Shown: positions 1-12,657, numbered from the stretch's first letter. The stretch: DNA of 64,000 bases from Ptiloglossa arizonensis (GCF_051014685.1 NW_027478391.1:496001-560000), one strand, 5' to 3'. Notes: generated by a model not told the origin, from the letters alone. Translations and numbers: made by a program.

Positions 1-3000
1 CATTGTAATCGGGCTAGTTTCTACTTTCAGATGCAACAGAAATTTCTCGAGTTCGTCAATCCGTTCGCGAGATATGGGAGTTTGAAGTTAAGGAATGGTT
101 GTGAAACCATCAAAATTTTCGCTGGTCTGATACTCGAAACCAATAACTGGAATGGCCCAGGGGAAAAGTACACACACCATTGTAATCGGGCGAGTTTCTA
201 CTTTCAGATGCAACAGAAATTTCTCGAGTTCGTCAATCCGTTCGCGAGATATGGGAATTTGAAGTTAAGGAATGCTTGAGAAACCATCAAAATTTTCGAA
301 AGTCTGATACTCGAAACCAATAACTACAAAGGCCTAGGGGAAAAGTACACACACCATTGTAATCGGGCGAGTTTCTACTTTCAGATGCAACAGGAATTTC
401 TCGAGTTCGTCAACCCGTTCGCGAGATATGGGAGTTTGAAGTTAAGGAATGCTTGGGAAACCATCAAAATTTTCAGAAGTCTGATACTCGAAACCAATAA
501 CTACAAAGGCCTAGGGGAAAAATACACCTACCGTTGTAATCGGGCGAGTTTCTACTTTCACATGCAACCTGAATTTCTCGAGTTCGGCAATCCGTTCGCG
601 AGATATGGGAGTTTGAAATTAAGGAATGGTTGAGAAACCATCAAAATTTTCGCTGGTCTGATACTCGAAACCAATAACAGGGATGGCCTAGGGGAAAAGT
701 ACACACACCCTTGTAATCGGGCGAGTTTCTACTTTCACATGCAACAGGAATTTCTCGAGTTCGTCAATCCGTTCGGAGATATGGGTGTTTGAAGTTAAGG
801 AATGGTTGAGAAACCATCAAAATATTCGTTGGTCTGATACTCGAAACCAATAACAGGAATGGCCTAGGGGAAAGTACACATACCATTGTAATCGGGCGAG
901 TTTCTACTTTCAGATGCAACAGGAATTTCTCGAGTTCGTCAATCCGTTCGGAGATATGGGTGTTTGAAGTTAAGGAATGGTTGAGAAACCATCAAAATTT
1001 TCGCAATTCTGATACTCGAAACCAATAACTACAAAGGCCTAAGGGGAAAAATACGCATACCTTTGTAATCGGGCGAGTATCCACTTTCAGATGTAACAGG
1101 AATTTCTCCAGTTCGTCAATCCGTTCGCGAGATATGGAAGTTTGAAGTTAAGGAGTGCTTGAGAAACCATCAAAATTTTCGCAAGTCTGATGCTAGAAAC
1201 GAATAACTGGAATGGCCTAGGGGAAAAGTACACACACCATTGTAATCGGACGAGTTTCTGCTTTCAGCTGCAACAGGAATTTCTCGAGTTCGTCAATCCG
1301 TTCGTGAGATATGGGAGTTTGAAATTAAGGAAGGGTTGAGAAACCATCACAATTTTCGCAAGTCTGATACTCGAAACCAATAACTACAAAGGCCTAGGGG
1401 AAAAATACACATACCTTTGTAATCGGGCGAGTTTCCACTTTCAGATGCAACAGGAATTTCTCGAGTTCGTCAATCCGTTCACGAGATATGGGAGTTTGAA
1501 GTTAAGGAATGGTTGAGAAATCATCGAAATTTTCGCAATTCTGAAGCTAGAAACGAATAACTGGAATGGCCTAGGGGAAAAGTACACACACCATTCTAAT
1601 CGGGCGAGTCTCTACTTTCAGATGCAACAGGAATTTCTCGAGTTCGTCAATCCGTTCGCGAGATATGGGAGTCTGAAGTTAAGGAATGGTTGAGAAACCA
1701 TCAAAATTTTCGCTGGTCTGATACTCGAAACCAATAACTGGAATGGCCTAGGGCAAAAGTACACACACCATTGTAATCGGGCTAGTTTCTACTTTCAGAT
1801 GCAACAGGAATTTCTCGAGTTCGTCAATCCGTTCGCGAAATATCGGAGTTTGGAGTTAAGAGATGGTTGAGAATCCATCAAAATATTCGCTGGTCTGATA
1901 CTCGAAACCAATAACTACTATGATCTAGGGCAAAAATACACATACTGTTGTAATTGGGCGAGTTTCTGCTTTCAGATGCAACAGAAATTTCTTGAGTTCG
2001 TCAATCCGTTCGCGATATATGGGAGTTTGAAGTTAAGGAATGCTTGATGAACCATCAAAATTTTCGAAAGTCTGATACTCGAAACCAATAACTACAAAGG
2101 CCTAGGGGAAATATACACATACCGTTGTAATCGGGCGAGTTTCTACTCTCACATGCAACAGGAATTTCTCGAGTTCGTCAATCCGTTCGCGAGATGTGGG
2201 AGTCTGAAGTTAAGGAATGGTTGAGAAACGATTAAAATTTTCGCAAGTCTGATACTCGAAACCAATAACTACAAAGGCCTACGGGAAAAATACACATACC
2301 TTTGTAATCGGGCGAGTTTCCACTTTCAGACGCAACAGTAATTTCTCGAGTTCGTCAATCCGTTCGCGAGATATGGGAGTTTGATGTTAAGGAATGGTTG
2401 AGAAACCATCAAAATTTTCGCTGGTCTGATACTCGAAACCAATAACTGGAATGGCCAAGGGGAAAAGTACACACACCCTTGTAATCGGGCGAGTTTCTAC
2501 TTTCACATGCAACAGGAATTTCTCGAGTTCGTCAATCCGTTCGGAGATATGGGTGTTTGACGTTAAGGAATGGTTGAGAAACCATCAAAATATTCGTTGG
2601 TCTGATACTCGAAACCAATAACTGGAATGGCCTAGGGCAAAAGTACACACACCATTGTAATCGGGCTAGTTTCTACTTTCAGATGCAACAGGAATTTCTC
2701 GAGTTCGTCAATCCGTTCGCGAAATATCGGAGTTTGGAGTTAAGAGATGGTTGAGAAACCATCAAAATATTCGCTGGTCTGATACTCGAAACCAATAACT
2801 ACTATGATCTAGGGCAAAAATACACATACTGTTGTAATTGGGCGAGTTTCTGCTTTCAGATGCAACAGAAATTTCTTGAGTTCGTCAATCCGTTCGCGAT
2901 ATATGGGAGTTTGAAGTTAAGGAATGCTTGATGAACCATCAAAATTTTCGAAAGTCTGATACTCGAAACCAATAACTACAAAGGCCTACGGGAAAAATAC

Positions 3001-4761
3001 ACATACCTTTGTAATCGGGCGAGTTTCCACTTTCAGACGCCACAGTAATTTCTCGAGTTCGTCAATCCGTTCGCGAGATATGGGAGTTTGATGTTAAGGA
3101 ATGGTTGAGAAACCATCAAAATTTTCGCTGGTCTGATACTCGAAACCAATAACTGGAATGGCCTAGGGGAAAAGTACACACACCATTGTAATCGGGCGAG
3201 TTTCTACTTTCAGATGCAACAGGAATTTCTCGAGTTCGTCAATCCGTTCGCGAGATATGGGAGTTTAAAGTTAAGGAATGCTTGGGAAACCATCAAAATT
3301 TTCAGAAGTCTGATACTCGAACGAATAACTGCAAAGGCCGAGGGGAAAAATACACATACCTTTGTAATCGGGCGAGTTTCCACTTTCAGACGCAACAGGA
3401 ATTTCTCGAGTTCGTCAACCCGTTCGCGAGATATGGGAGTTTAAAGTTAAGGAATGCTTGGGAAACCATCAAAATTTTCAGAAGTCTGATACTCGAAACC
3501 AATAACTGCAAAGGCCTAGGGGAAAAATACACCTACCGTTGTAATCGGTCGAGTTTCTACTTTCACATGCAACCTGAATTTCTCGAGTTCGGCAATCCGT
3601 TCGCGAGATATGGGAGTTTGAAATTAAGGAATGGTTGAGAAACCATCAAAATTTTCGCTGGTCTGATACTCGAAACCAATAACAGGGATGGCCTGGGGGA
3701 AAAGTACACACACCATTGTAATCGGGCGAGTTTCTACTTTCACGTGCAACAGGAATTTCTCGAGTTGGGAAATCCGTTCGCGAGATATGGGAGTTTGAAG
3801 TTAAGGAATGGTTGTGAAACCATCAAAATTTTCGCCGGTCTGCTACTCGAAACCAATAACTGGAATGGCCTAGGGGAAAAGTACACACACCATTGTAATC
3901 GGGCGAGTTTCTACTTTCAGATGCCACAGAAATTTGTCGAGTTCGTCAATCCGTTCGCGATATTTGGGAATTTGAAGTTAAGGAATGCTTGAGAAACCAC
4001 CAAAATTTTCGAAAGTCTGACACTCGAAACCAATAACTACAAAGGCCTAGGGGAAAAATCCGAACACCATTGTAGTCGGGCGAGTTTCTACTTTCAGATG
4101 CAACAGAAATTTCTCGAGTTCGTCAACCCGTTCGCGAGATATGGGAGTTTGAAGTTAAGGAATGCTTGGGAAACCATCAAAATTTTCAGAAGTCTGATAC
4201 TCGAAACCAATAACTACAAAGGCCTAGGGGAAAAATACACCTACCGTTGTAATCGGGCGAGTTTCTACTTTCACAAGCAACCTGAATTTCTCGAGTTCGG
4301 CAATCCGTTCGCGAGATATGGGAGTTTGAAATTAAGGAATGGTTGAGAAACCATCAAAATTTTCGCTGGTCTGATACTCGAAACCAATAACAGGGATGGC
4401 CTAGGGGAAAAGTACACACACCATTGTAATCGGGCGAGTTTCTACTTTCACATGCAACAGTAATTTCTCGAGTTCGTCAATCCGTTCGCGAGATTTGGGA
4501 ATTTGAAGTTAAGGAATGCTTGAGAAACCACCAAAATTTTCGAAAGTCTGACACTCGAAACCAATAACTACAAAGGCCTAGGGGAAAAATACACATACCG
4601 CTGTAATCGGGCGAGTTTCTACTTTCAGATGCAACAGGAATTTCTCGAGTTCGTCAATCCGCTCGCGAGATATGGGAGTTTGAAGTTAAGGAATGTTTGA
4701 GAAACCATCAAAATTTTCGCAAGTCTGATACTCGAAACCAATAACTACTATGGCCTAGGGC
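1..4761. repeat. 177-bp satellite array, left mixed zone
   Basis: Head-to-tail 177-bp monomers with mixed subtypes; the window opens inside a monomer. Successive monomers can be followed by the recurring ATGCAACAG anchor (31, 208, 385, 562, 739), then a 2-bp phase slip to 914 caused by single-base losses near 774 and 868. Subtypes differ at linked positions after the AAAATTTT core: TTCGCTGG, TTCGAAAG, TTCGCAAG or TTCAGAAG. Stretches here recur far to the right: 31-790 resembles 18950-19710, about 830-1720 resembles about 21520-22410, and about 3000-4100 recurs three more times. No gene is seen. Location in the genome (centromere, pericentromere, B chromosome) is not determinable. Confidence 0.97.
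385..561 (+). repeat. Representative 177-bp satellite monomer (59 codons)
   Basis: Chosen as a clean example of the unit. It contains CTCGAG at 400-405, TCGCGA at 419-424, the self-complementary AAAATTTT at 466-473, AGGCCT at 507-512 and the overlapping CCTAGG at 510-515, and ends in a CpG-containing ATCGGGCGAG stretch. Codon 24 (454-456) is TGG here; the same codon is TGA in many monomers and TGT in others, so the frame usually closes at this spot. No tRNA-like or polymerase III promoter structure was recognised. Length is close to one nucleosome plus linker, as in many animal centromeric satellites; that link is inference. Confidence 0.95.
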
Positions 4762-6353
4762 AAAATTACACATACCGTTGTATTCGGGCGAGTTTCTGCT
4801 TTCAGATGCCAAAGGAATTTCTCGAGTTCGTCAATTCGTTCGCGAGATATGGGAGTTTGAAGTTAAGGAATGGTTGTGGATCCATCAAAATTTTCGCAAG
4901 TCTGATACTCGAAACCAATAACTACTATGGCCTAGGGAAAAATTACACATACCGTTGTAATCGGGCGAGTTTCTGCTTTCAGATGCAATAGGAATTTCTC
5001 GAGTTCGTCAATCCGTTCGCGAGATATGGGAGTTGGAAGTTAAGGAATGGTTGAGAAACCATCAAAATTTTCGCATGTCTGATACTCGAAAGCAATAACT
5101 ACTATGGCCCGGGGGAAAAGTACACACACCATTGTAATCGGGCGAGTCTCTACTTTTAGATGCGACAGGAATTCTCGAGTTTGTCAAGCCGTTCGCGAGA
5201 TATGGGAGTTTGAAGTTAAGGAACGCTTGAGAAACCATCAAAATTTTCGCGAGTCTGATACCCGAAACCAATAACTACAAAGGCCGAGGGTAAAAATACA
5301 CATACCGTTGTAATCGGGCGAGTTTCTGCTTTCAGATGCCAAAGGAATTTCTCGAGTTCGTCAATTCGTTCGCGAGATATGGGAGTTTGAAGTTAAGGAA
5401 TGGTTGTGAATCCATCAAAATTTTCGCAAGTCTGATACTCGAAACCAATAACTACTATGGCCTAGGGCAAAATTGCACATACCGTTGTAATCGGGCGAGT
5501 TTCTGCTTTCAGATGCCAAAGGAATTTCTCGAGTTCGTCAATTCGTTCGCGAGATATGGGAGTTTGAAGTTAAGGAATGGTTGTGGATCCATCAAAATTT
5601 TCGCAAGTCTGATACTCGAAACCAATAACTACTATGGCCTAGGGAAAAATTACACATACCGTTGTAATCGGGCGAGTTTCTGCTTTCAGATGCAATAGGA
5701 ATTTCCCGAGTTCGTCAATCCGTTCGCGAGATATGGGAGTTGGAAGTTAAGGAATGGTTGAGAAACCATCAAAATTTTCGCATGTCTGATACTCGAAAGC
5801 AATAACTACTATGGCCCAGGGGAAAAGTACACACACCATTGTAAGCGGGCGAGACTCTACTTTCAGATGCGACAGGAATTTCTCGAGTTTGTCAAGCCGT
5901 TCGCGAGATATGGGAGTTTGAAGTTAAGGAACGCTTGAGAAACCATCAAAATTTTCGCGAGTCTGATACCCGAAACCAATAACTACAAAGGCCGAGGGTA
6001 AAAATACACATACCGTTGTAATCGGGCGAGTTTCTGCTTTCAGATGCAATAGGAATTTCTCGAGTTCGTCAATCCGTTCGCGAGATATGGGAGTTGGAAG
6101 TCAAGGAATGGTTGAGAAACCATCAAAATTTTCGCAAGTCTGATGCGCGAAACCAATAACTACAAAGGCCAAGGGGAAAAATACACATACAGCTGTAATC
6201 GGGCGAGTTTCTACTTTCAGATGCAACAGGAATTTCTCGAGTTCGTCAATCCGTTTGCGAGATATGGGAGTTAGAAGTTGAGGAACGCTTGAGAAACCAT
6301 CAAAATTTTCGCAAGTCTGATACCCGAAACCAATAACTGGAATGGCCTAGGGT
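4762..6353. repeat. Nine-monomer tandem duplication, unit 1 (1,592 bp)
   Basis: Satellite unit repeated immediately downstream with a 1,592-bp shift. This equals 9 monomers minus one base; the missing base is in GGAATTCTCGAG near 5170, where the usual spelling has three Ts. Left identity starts just after a C/T difference (4761 against 6353). The unit belongs to a local subfamily marked by TTTCTGCTTTCAGATGCC and CTACTATGGCC. No gene is present; the open frame at 5336-5698 spans two monomers whose codon 24 is TGT, and is not considered coding. Confidence 0.93.
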
Positions 6354-7945
6354 AAAATTACACATACCGTTGTATTCGGGCGAGTTTCTGCTTTCAGATG
6401 CCAAAGGAATTTCTCGAGTTCGTCAATTCGTTCGCGAGATATGGGAGTTTGAAGTTAAGGAATGGTTGTGGATCCATCAAAATTTTCGCAAGTCTGATAC
6501 TCGAAACCAATAACTACTATGGCCTAGGGAAAAATTACACATACCGTTGTAATCGGGCGAGTTTCTGCTTTCAGATGCAATAGGAATTTCTCGAGTTCGT
6601 CAATCCGTTCGCGAGATATGGGAGTTGGAAGTTAAGGAATGGTTGAGAAACCATCAAAATTTTCGCATGTCTGATACTCGAAAGCAATAACTACTATGGC
6701 CCGGGGGAAAAGTACACACACCATTGTAATCGGGCGAGTCTCTACTTTTAGATGCGACAGGAATTCTCGAGTTTGTCAAGCCGTTCGCGAGATATGGGAG
6801 TTTGAAGTTAAGGAACGCTTGAGAAACCATCAAAATTTTCGCGAGTCTGATACCCGAAACCAATAACTACAAAGGCCGAGGGTAAAAATACACATACCGT
6901 TGTAATCGGGCGAGTTTCTGCTTTCAGATGCCAAAGGAATTTCTCGAGTTCGTCAATTCGTTCGCGAGATATGGGAGTTTGAAGTTAAGGAATGGTTGTG
7001 AATCCATCAAAATTTTCGCAAGTCTGATACTCGAAACCAATAACTACTATGGCCTAGGGCAAAATTGCACATACCGTTGTAATCGGGCGAGTTTCTGCTT
7101 TCAGATGCCAAAGGAATTTCTCGAGTTCGTCAATTCGTTCGCGAGATATGGGAGTTTGAAGTTAAGGAATGGTTGTGGATCCATCAAAATTTTCGCAAGT
7201 CTGATACTCGAAACCAATAACTACTATGGCCTAGGGAAAAATTACACATACCGTTGTAATCGGGCGAGTTTCTGCTTTCAGATGCAATAGGAATTTCCCG
7301 AGTTCGTCAATCCGTTCGCGAGATATGGGAGTTGGAAGTTAAGGAATGGTTGAGAAACCATCAAAATTTTCGCATGTCTGATACTCGAAAGCAATAACTA
7401 CTATGGCCCAGGGGAAAAGTACACACACCATTGTAAGCGGGCGAGACTCTACTTTCAGATGCGACAGGAATTTCTCGAGTTTGTCAAGCCGTTCGCGAGA
7501 TATGGGAGTTTGAAGTTAAGGAACGCTTGAGAAACCATCAAAATTTTCGCGAGTCTGATACCCGAAACCAATAACTACAAAGGCCGAGGGTAAAAATACA
7601 CATACCGTTGTAATCGGGCGAGTTTCTGCTTTCAGATGCAATAGGAATTTCTCGAGTTCGTCAATCCGTTCGCGAGATATGGGAGTTGGAAGTCAAGGAA
7701 TGGTTGAGAAACCATCAAAATTTTCGCAAGTCTGATGCGCGAAACCAATAACTACAAAGGCCAAGGGGAAAAATACACATACAGCTGTAATCGGGCGAGT
7801 TTCTACTTTCAGATGCAACAGGAATTTCTCGAGTTCGTCAATCCGTTTGCGAGATATGGGAGTTAGAAGTTGAGGAACGCTTGAGAAACCATCAAAATTT
7901 TCGCAAGTCTGATACCCGAAACCAATAACTGGAATGGCCTAGGGT
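6354..7945. repeat. Nine-monomer tandem duplication, unit 2 (1,592 bp)
   Basis: Second copy of the unit at 4762-6353, with no difference seen by eye, including the single-base deletion (near 6762) that also marks unit 1. Identity ends at 7949 against 6357, so the crossover joint is a run of four As. The shared deletion shows that it predates the duplication. The subfamily carried by these two units was not seen elsewhere in the window. Confidence 0.93.
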
Positions 7946-10433
7946 AAAAGTACACACACCTTTGAAATCGGGCGAGATTCTACTTTCAGATGCAACTGGA
8001 ATTTCTCGAGTTCGTCAATCCGTTCGCGAGATATGGGAGTTCGAAGTTAAGTAATGGTTGAGAAACCATCTAAATTTTCGCAAGTCTGATACTCGAAACA
8101 AATAACTACTACGGTCTAGGGGAAAAGTACACACACCATTCTAATCGGGCGAGTTTCTACTTTCAGATGCAACAGGAATTTCTCGAGTTCGTCAATCCGT
8201 TCGCGAGATATGCGAGTTTGAAGTTAAGGAACGCTTGAGCAACCATCAGAATTTTCGCAAGTCTTATACTCGAAACCAATAACTGCAATGGCCTAGGGGA
8301 AAAGTACACACACCATTGAAATCGGGCGAGATTCTACTTTCAGATGCAACTGGAATTTCTCGAGTTCGTCAATCCGTTCGCGAGATATGGGAGTTTGAAG
8401 TTAAGAAACGCTTGAGCAACCATCAAAATTTTCGCAAGTCTGATACTCGAAACCAATAACTGCAATGGCCTAGGGGAAAAGTGCACACACCATTGAAATC
8501 GGGCGAGATTCTACTTTCAGATGCAACAGGAATTTCTCGAGTTCGTCAATCCCTTCGCTAGATATGGGAGTTTGAAGTTAAGGAACGCTTGAGCAACTAT
8601 CAAAATTTTCGCAAGTCTGATACCCGAAACCAATAACTACTATGGCCTAGGGGAAAAGTACACACACCATTGTAATCGGGCGTGTTTCTACTTTCAGATT
8701 CAACAGGAATTTCTCGAGTTCGTCAATCCGTTCGCGAGATATGGGAGTTTGAAGTTAAGGAATGGTTGAGAAACCACCAAAATTTTCGCAGATTTGATAC
8801 TCGAAACCAAAAACTGGAATGGCCTAGGGGAAAAGTACACACACCATTGTAATCGGGCGTGTTTCTACTTTCAGATTCAGCAGGAATTTCTCGAGTTCGT
8901 CTATCCGTTCGCGAGATATGGGAGTTAGAATTTAAGGAACGCTTGAGAAACCATCAAAATTTTGGCAAGTCTGATACTCGAAACCAATAACTGCAATGGC
9001 CTAGGGGAAAAGTACACACACCATTGAAATCGGGCGAGATTCTACTTTCAGATGCAACTGGAATTTCTCGAGTTCGTCAATCCGTTCGCGAGGTATGGGA
9101 GTTTGAAGTTAAGAAACGCTTGAGCAACCATCAAAATTTTCGCAAGTCTGATACTCGAAACCAATAACTAATATGGCATAGGGGAAAAGTAGACACACCA
9201 TTGTAATCGGGCGAGTTTCTACTTTCAGATGCAGCAGCAATTTCTCGAGTTCGTCAATCCGTTCGCGAGATATGGGAGTTTGAAGTTAAGGAATGGTTGA
9301 GAAACCATCAAAATATTCGTTGGTCTGATACTCGAAACCAATAACTGGAATGGCCTAGGGCAAAAGTACACACACCATTGTAATCGGGCTAGTTTCTACT
9401 TTCAGATGCAACAGGAATTTCTCGAGTTCGTCAATCCGTTCGCGAAATATCGGAGTTTGGAGTTAAGAGATGGTTGAGAAACCATCAAAATATTCGCTGG
9501 TCTGATACTCGAAACCAATAACTACTATGATCTAGGGCAAAAATACACATACTGTTGTAATTGGGCGAGTTTCTGCTTTCAGATGCAACAGAAATTTCTT
9601 GAGTTCGTCAATCCGTTCGCGATATATGGGAGTTTGAAGTTAAGGAATGCTTGATGAACCATCAAAATTTTCGAAAGTCTGATACTCGAAACCAATAACT
9701 ACAAAGGCCTACGGGAAAAATACACACACCATTGTAATCGGGCGAGTTTCTACTTTCAGATGCAACAGGAATTTCTCGAGTTCGTCAATCCGTTCGCGAA
9801 ATATCGGAGTTTGGAGTTAAGAGATGGTTGAGAAACCATCAAAATATTCGCTGGTCTGATACTCGAAACCAATAACTGGAATGGCCAAGGGGAAAAGTAC
9901 ACACACCATTGTAATCGGGCTAGTTTCTACTTTCAGATGCAACAGAAATTTCTCGAGTTCGTCAATCCGTTCGCGAGATATGGGAGTTTGAAGTTAAGGA
10001 ATGCTTGGGAAACCATCAAAATTTTCAGAAGTCTGATACTCGAAACCAATAACTGCAAAGGCCGAGGGGAAAAATACACATACCTTTGTAATCGGGCGAG
10101 TTTCCACTTTCAGACGCAACAGGAATTTCTCGAGTTCGTCGATCCTTTCGCGAGATATGGGAGTTTGATGTTAAGGAATGGTTGAGAAACCATCAAAATT
10201 TTCGCTGGTCTGATACTCGAAACCAATAACTGGAATGGCCTAGGGGAAAAGTACACATACCATTGTCATCGTGCGAGTTTCTACTTTCAGATGCAACAGG
10301 AATTTCTCGAGTTCGTTAATCCTTTCGCGAGATATGGGAGTTTGAAGTTAAGGAATGGTTGAGAAACCATCAAAGTTTTCGCTGGTCTGATACTCGAAAC
10401 CAATAACTGGAATGGCCTAGGGCAAAAGTACAC
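7946..10433. repeat. Satellite array, diverged subfamily next to retroelement copy 1
   Basis: 177-bp monomers in the same orientation, with a local subfamily marked by CATTGAAATCGGGCGAGATT and ATGCAACTGG (for example 7972-7999, 8318-8352, 9031-9060). It shows more private substitutions than the right-hand part of the window. From 8509 onward it lies inside the first unit of the 5,126-bp duplication. Its last 14 bases (10420-10433) form the left target-site duplication of the retroelement. No gene is seen. Confidence 0.95.
10420..10433 (+). repeat. Left target-site duplication (14 bp)
   Basis: GGGCAAAAGTACAC is the normal satellite sequence before the element and recurs directly after the A tail at 13245-13258, where the satellite resumes with ACACCATTG. 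One more A on the left of each copy (10419 and 13244) makes 14 or 15 bp equally possible, because the second A may belong to the tail. A 14-bp duplication is also what R1 elements are known to make, though other LINEs overlap this length. Confidence 0.93.
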
Positions 10434-10434
10434 C

Positions 10435-12657
10435 ACCCGCGCGCGTCGTTGGGCCGGACGGAACGGTGACGACGGCGCGCGGGCGGGGGCGGCGGAACTG
10501 TACGAGTCCTATCGCGCGGAAAAGAGGGCTCTGCAGTTCGCCATCAAACGGGCCAAGGCCCAGAGCTGGAAGGAGCTCCTCGAGACCCTCGAGCCGGATC
10601 CATGGGGGCGCCCATACCGGATAGTTCTCAATAAACTCCGGCCATGGGCTCCCCCGATCACCGAGGGTCTCGACCCCCAGCTCTTGAGGGACGTGGTCGA
10701 CACGCTCTTCCCGATCGTGGGGGAGAGCGGGCCACGTCCCTCTGCGGACCCGACCACCTGGTCCGCCGAGCTGGGGGTCTCGGCTGGGGAGCTAGCCGCG
10801 GCCATCCGAAGACTCGGGGCGAAGGATACTGCCCCGGGTCCTTCGGGAGTGCCCGGCCGAGTCTGGGTCTTGGCCGCGGACGTCCTGGGTGACGGCCTCC
10901 GGGAGCTATTCGACCGCTGCCTGGAGGCGGGGCGATTCCCCTCCGCATGGAAGGTGGCCCGAATGGTCCTCCTCCAGAAAGAGGGTAGGCCCGCGGACTC
11001 TCCGTCCGCGTACCGGCCGATGTGCCTGCTCGACGATGTGGGCAAGCTCCTAGAAAGAGTCGTAGCGGCCCGCATCGTCGGGCACCTGTCGCGGGGTGGG
11101 CCCGGGCTGGCGGAGTGCCAGTTCGGGTTCCGGGAGGGCCGGTCGACGATCGACGCGATTCGACGCGTCCGGTCCCTCTCGGCCTCGGCGGTCTCCCGGG
11201 GTGGGGTGGCATTGGCGGTGTCCTTGGACATCGCCAATGCGTTTAACACCCTACCCTGGGAGGCGATTAGGCGGGGGCTTGAGGAACATCGAGTCCCCGC
11301 CTACCTTAGGGCAGTCGTCGAGGACTACCTCCGCGACAGGTGGATCGAGTATCCGGGCCGGTGCGGGACGGAGAGGAGAGCGGTGTACTCCGGGGTTCCG
11401 CAGGGGTCGGTGTTAGGACCCCTGCTGTGGAGCCTCGGGTACGACACCGTCCTGCGGGCCGAGGACCTCCCCGACGGCGTCAGCCTGACGTGTTACGCGG
11501 ACGACACCTTGTTGTTGGCCGTCGGGGGGGACTGGAGGGGGGCTGTTCGGGCCGCCGAGGACGGTGCCCGGCGCGTCGTCTCCCGGATCAGGGGGATCGG
11601 TTTGGAGGTGGCTCTCCACAAAACCGAGGTACTCGGGATGTATAGACCCCGGGGAGAGCCGCCTCCCCCCCTGATCCGGGTGGGTGAGACAGACGTCGAG
11701 GTGAGGTCTCAGATGAAATATCTGGGACTTCACCTCGACAGCCACTGGCGCTTCGAGGGCCATTTCCGGGCCTTGGCCCCGCGGTTGGAGAGGATAGCTG
11801 GCGCTTTGGGCCGTATCCTCCCCAACCTGCGGGGCCCGAGTGACCGGGTTCGCCGCCTCTACGCGGGAATGGTCCACTCGGTGGCCCTATACGGGGCCCC
11901 CGTTTGGGCGGGCGACCTGGCCGCCTCCCGGCGCAGCAATACCTTGCTGCGCCGGGTTCAAAGGCGGCTTGCACTTCGGATCGCCCGGGGGTAACGGACC
12001 GTTTCGTATGAGGCGGCGAGCGTCCTCGCAGGGCTACCCCCGGCGGACTTGATCGCGGGCATGCATGCGGCTTTCTACGAGGGCCGCATGCGCGCCCGCG
12101 AGGATGGGGTGGTCCTGGCGGGATGCGAGGTGGAGGCCCTCAGGCGCCAGGCCCGGGAGTCTATGCTGCGGCTTTGGCAGCAGCGGCTGGCCGAGCCGTT
12201 GTTCGGCCAGAGGACTGTCGGGGCTATCCGGCCGGTCCTGTTTGAGTGGCTGGGTAGGCGCTTCGGCTCACTCACCTACCGGTTGGTGCAGGTGCTGTCC
12301 GGGCACGGATGCTTCGGACAGTACCTGTGCCGAATCGGTGTGGAAGGGGCGGCGCGCTGCTGGCACTGTCCAGCGGACGAGGACACGGCGCAACACACCC
12401 TCGAGGTGTGTCCAGCCTGGGGGGTGGAGCGCCGTGTCCTCACGGCCGTGATTGGGGCGGATCTCTCGCTGCCGGGCGTGGTACGGGCCATGCTCGGCAG
12501 CGAGACGAAGTGGCGGGCCGTGGCCTCCTTCTGCGAGGAGGTAATCTCGCAGAAGGAGGCCGCGAGCCGCATTCGCGAGAGGGGGAGACCGCGAGCGAGG
12601 CCTCGTCCGAGGCCGGGGGCGGGTAGGCCTCCGGAAGGGCCGGGGAGGCCACCCTGA
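10435..12657 (+). pseudogene. ORF2 fragment, reverse transcriptase, with one in-frame stop (copy 1)
   Basis: One frame of 741 codons is open from the truncation point to TGA at 12655-12657 except for a TAA at 11992-11994 (codon 520). Upstream, ELYESYRAEKRALQFAIKRA and the PWGRPYRIV segment form the usual linker before the polymerase. Reverse transcriptase landmarks: APGPSGVPG near residue 130, QFGFREGRST from 229, motif A with catalytic Asp at 265 (SLDIANAFN), GVPQGSVLGP from 320, and YADD at 354-357, so both catalytic aspartates of motif C are present. After the stop come RTVSYEAASVLAGLPP, QVLSGHG, and a CX2CX8HX4C zinc motif (Cys 642, Cys 645, His 654, Cys 659). The tail is rich in Arg and Pro. 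R1-clade relatives commonly have Tyr at the stop position, so a single nonsense substitution is likely. No endonuclease domain remains, so it is not functional as a mobilising protein. Confidence 0.92.

Noticed and set aside
31..279. Numerous 82-codon open frames spaced by multiples of 177 bp, taken as a possible multigene family
   Set aside because: They are the same monomer frame read until the next TGA. Starts are simply the recurring ATG of ATGCAACAG, no domain is recognised, and many monomers carry stops or frameshifts.
340..375. CENP-B box in the monomer
   Set aside because: Only the CGGG half with an A three bases before it is present in TGTAATCGGG. The required TTCG half is absent at the correct spacing.
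1..10433. Telomeric repeat (TTAGG-type) array
   Set aside because: The monomer contains TTAAGG and CCTAGG but no tandem TTAGG or TTAGGG; the period is 177 bp.
10420..10440. Targeting of (AC)n as in Mino-type R1-clade elements, because the site contains TACACAC
   Set aside because: The first-strand nick, judged from the A-tail joint, lies at the AGGGC side, and the AC run is at the other end of the duplicated target. One insertion cannot show a preference.
10509..11249. 246-codon antisense frame and other GC-rich frames over the retroelement
   Set aside because: Overlaps the reverse transcriptase frame, which has clear motifs. Long antisense frames are expected in GC-rich coding DNA, and the translation is low-complexity.
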